This document shows, in pieces, positions 5,096 to 5,571 of a stretch of DNA of 5,571 bases (position 1 is the first letter of the stretch; every line of letters begins with the position of its first letter). Origin of the DNA: Rhodospirillales bacterium (GTDB lineage Bacteria; Pseudomonadota; Alphaproteobacteria; Rhodospirillales; Casp-alpha2); assembly GCA_018664265.1 (NCBI GenBank), contig JABJOR010000529.1, positions 1 to 5,571 on the forward strand, in the 5' to 3' direction. Position numbers and translations under genes: made by a program. A model generated the notes under the pieces. It did no database searches, was not told where the DNA came from, and worked only from the letters and a program-made list of their open reading frames with translations.

Positions 5096-5571
5096 GGCTG
5101 GATAAAGACCAATCCATAATAGATCAGGGCTGACAGTAAAGCGGCTGTGGGTACTGTTATGACCCAGGCCATGATGATCGTAATGAAGTGAGATCGTCTG
5201 ACCAGGCGTCGCGGCTTGGTGAAATTGAAGTAGGTTGATTTCTCAATATCCTGTCCCGGTTCCGGCGCCTCTCCACTACGTTTCAATTCACGCAGTTCTC
5301 TGCGTTTGCGTTTATTTTTTTCTGAATAGTACTCTCTATAAAACCCGACTCCGAAAACCGCACCAACAGCGATATGTGTTGAGCTGACTGGTAATCCCAA
5401 TGCAGAGGCCATAATCACAGTGAGAGCCGCTGACAGGGACACACAGAACGCCCGCATGGGGTTCATCTTGGTAATCTGCTCCCCAACCATACGGATCAGG
5501 CGTGGGCCAAACAGGAACAGACCAAGAGATATCCCGCCCATGCCAATAACCATAACCCAGATTGGAATACC
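5092..5571 (-). CDS. PiT-family inorganic phosphate transporter, C-terminal part
   Basis: The frame runs off the right edge and supplies the last 159 residues, so the N-terminal part is outside the window. PiT proteins carry phosphate, usually as a metal-phosphate complex, across the inner membrane with cation symport. Visible elements: a membrane segment (about 3-22 of the fragment), FGPRLIR, the linker ITKMNPMRAFCV, and the family signature GLPVSSTHIAVGAVFG (59-74), where phosphate-transporter repeats carry the conserved Pro-Val-Ser-Ser-Thr-His. A highly basic and acidic loop follows (about 78-125), then a final membrane helix (about 128-156) ending YYGLVFIQP. Codons upstream of the internal ATG at 5553 (GIPIWV) continue the same membrane helix, so that ATG is not the start. 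The stop lies in a TTAA shared with the convergent zinc ribbon gene. The symbol pitA is avoided because subtype cannot be told. Confidence 0.95.
   Translation of the reverse strand, partial: GIPIWVMVIGMGGISLGLFLFGPRLIRMVGEQITKMNPMRAFCVSLSAALTVIMASALGLPVSSTHIAVGAVFGVGFYREYYSEKNKRKRRELRELKRSGEAPEPGQDIEKSTYFNFTKPRRLVRRSHFITIIMAWVITVPTAALLSALIYYGLVFIQP

Noticed and set aside
5551..5553. ATG at 5553 as the start of the phosphate transporter
   Set aside because: The frame continues upstream to the window edge within a membrane helix, and PiT proteins are far longer, so the gene is cut by the window.

Overview
The window looks like ordinary chromosomal housekeeping DNA from a moderate-to-low GC alphaproteobacterium. 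Four things point there: the psd-pssA order, the short PSD with a GS-type cleavage site, a DUF1178-type zinc ribbon, and a eukaryote-like (type II) NADP isocitrate dehydrogenase. The genus cannot be told from the sequence. No transposase, integrase, CRISPR array, tRNA or rRNA is visible.

Layout, left to right. Positions 1-744 (minus): phosphatidylserine decarboxylase (psd), followed 5 bp later by the first codons of a gene that is probably pssA. Together they would make phosphatidylethanolamine. Positions 745-938: AT-rich divergent spacer with candidate promoters for both directions. Positions 939-1412 (plus): small soluble protein of unknown function that resembles the YbjN / type III chaperone-like fold. 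Positions 1426-2532 (minus): membrane-anchored envelope protein with an acidic linker, two related Ig-like repeats and a C-terminal LysM domain, convergent with the previous gene across only 13 bp. Positions 2533-2910: the only long non-coding stretch, rich in inverted repeats. Positions 2911-3495 (plus): LOG / TIGR00730 family nucleotide hydrolase. Positions 3625-4845 (plus): icd. Positions 4856-5095 (plus): short DUF1178-like zinc ribbon protein, probably co-transcribed with icd. Positions 5092-5571 (minus): C-terminal part of a PiT phosphate transporter, whose stop codon overlaps that of the zinc ribbon gene in a shared TTAA.

The genes serve separate tasks: phospholipid synthesis, cell-wall attachment, nucleotide metabolism, the TCA cycle and phosphate uptake. 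Nothing suggests they form one new system. The part that protein annotation does not explain is the 2533-2910 spacer. It carries (a) a two-way hairpin in the leader of the LysM gene, (b) a swapped-block inverted repeat, (c) a candidate plus-strand structured RNA of about 85-90 nt with two complementary hairpin loops and a terminal T-run, and (d) two overlapping perfect palindromes on the -10 element of the LOG gene. All RNA claims come from base complementarity read by eye and no folding was computed.
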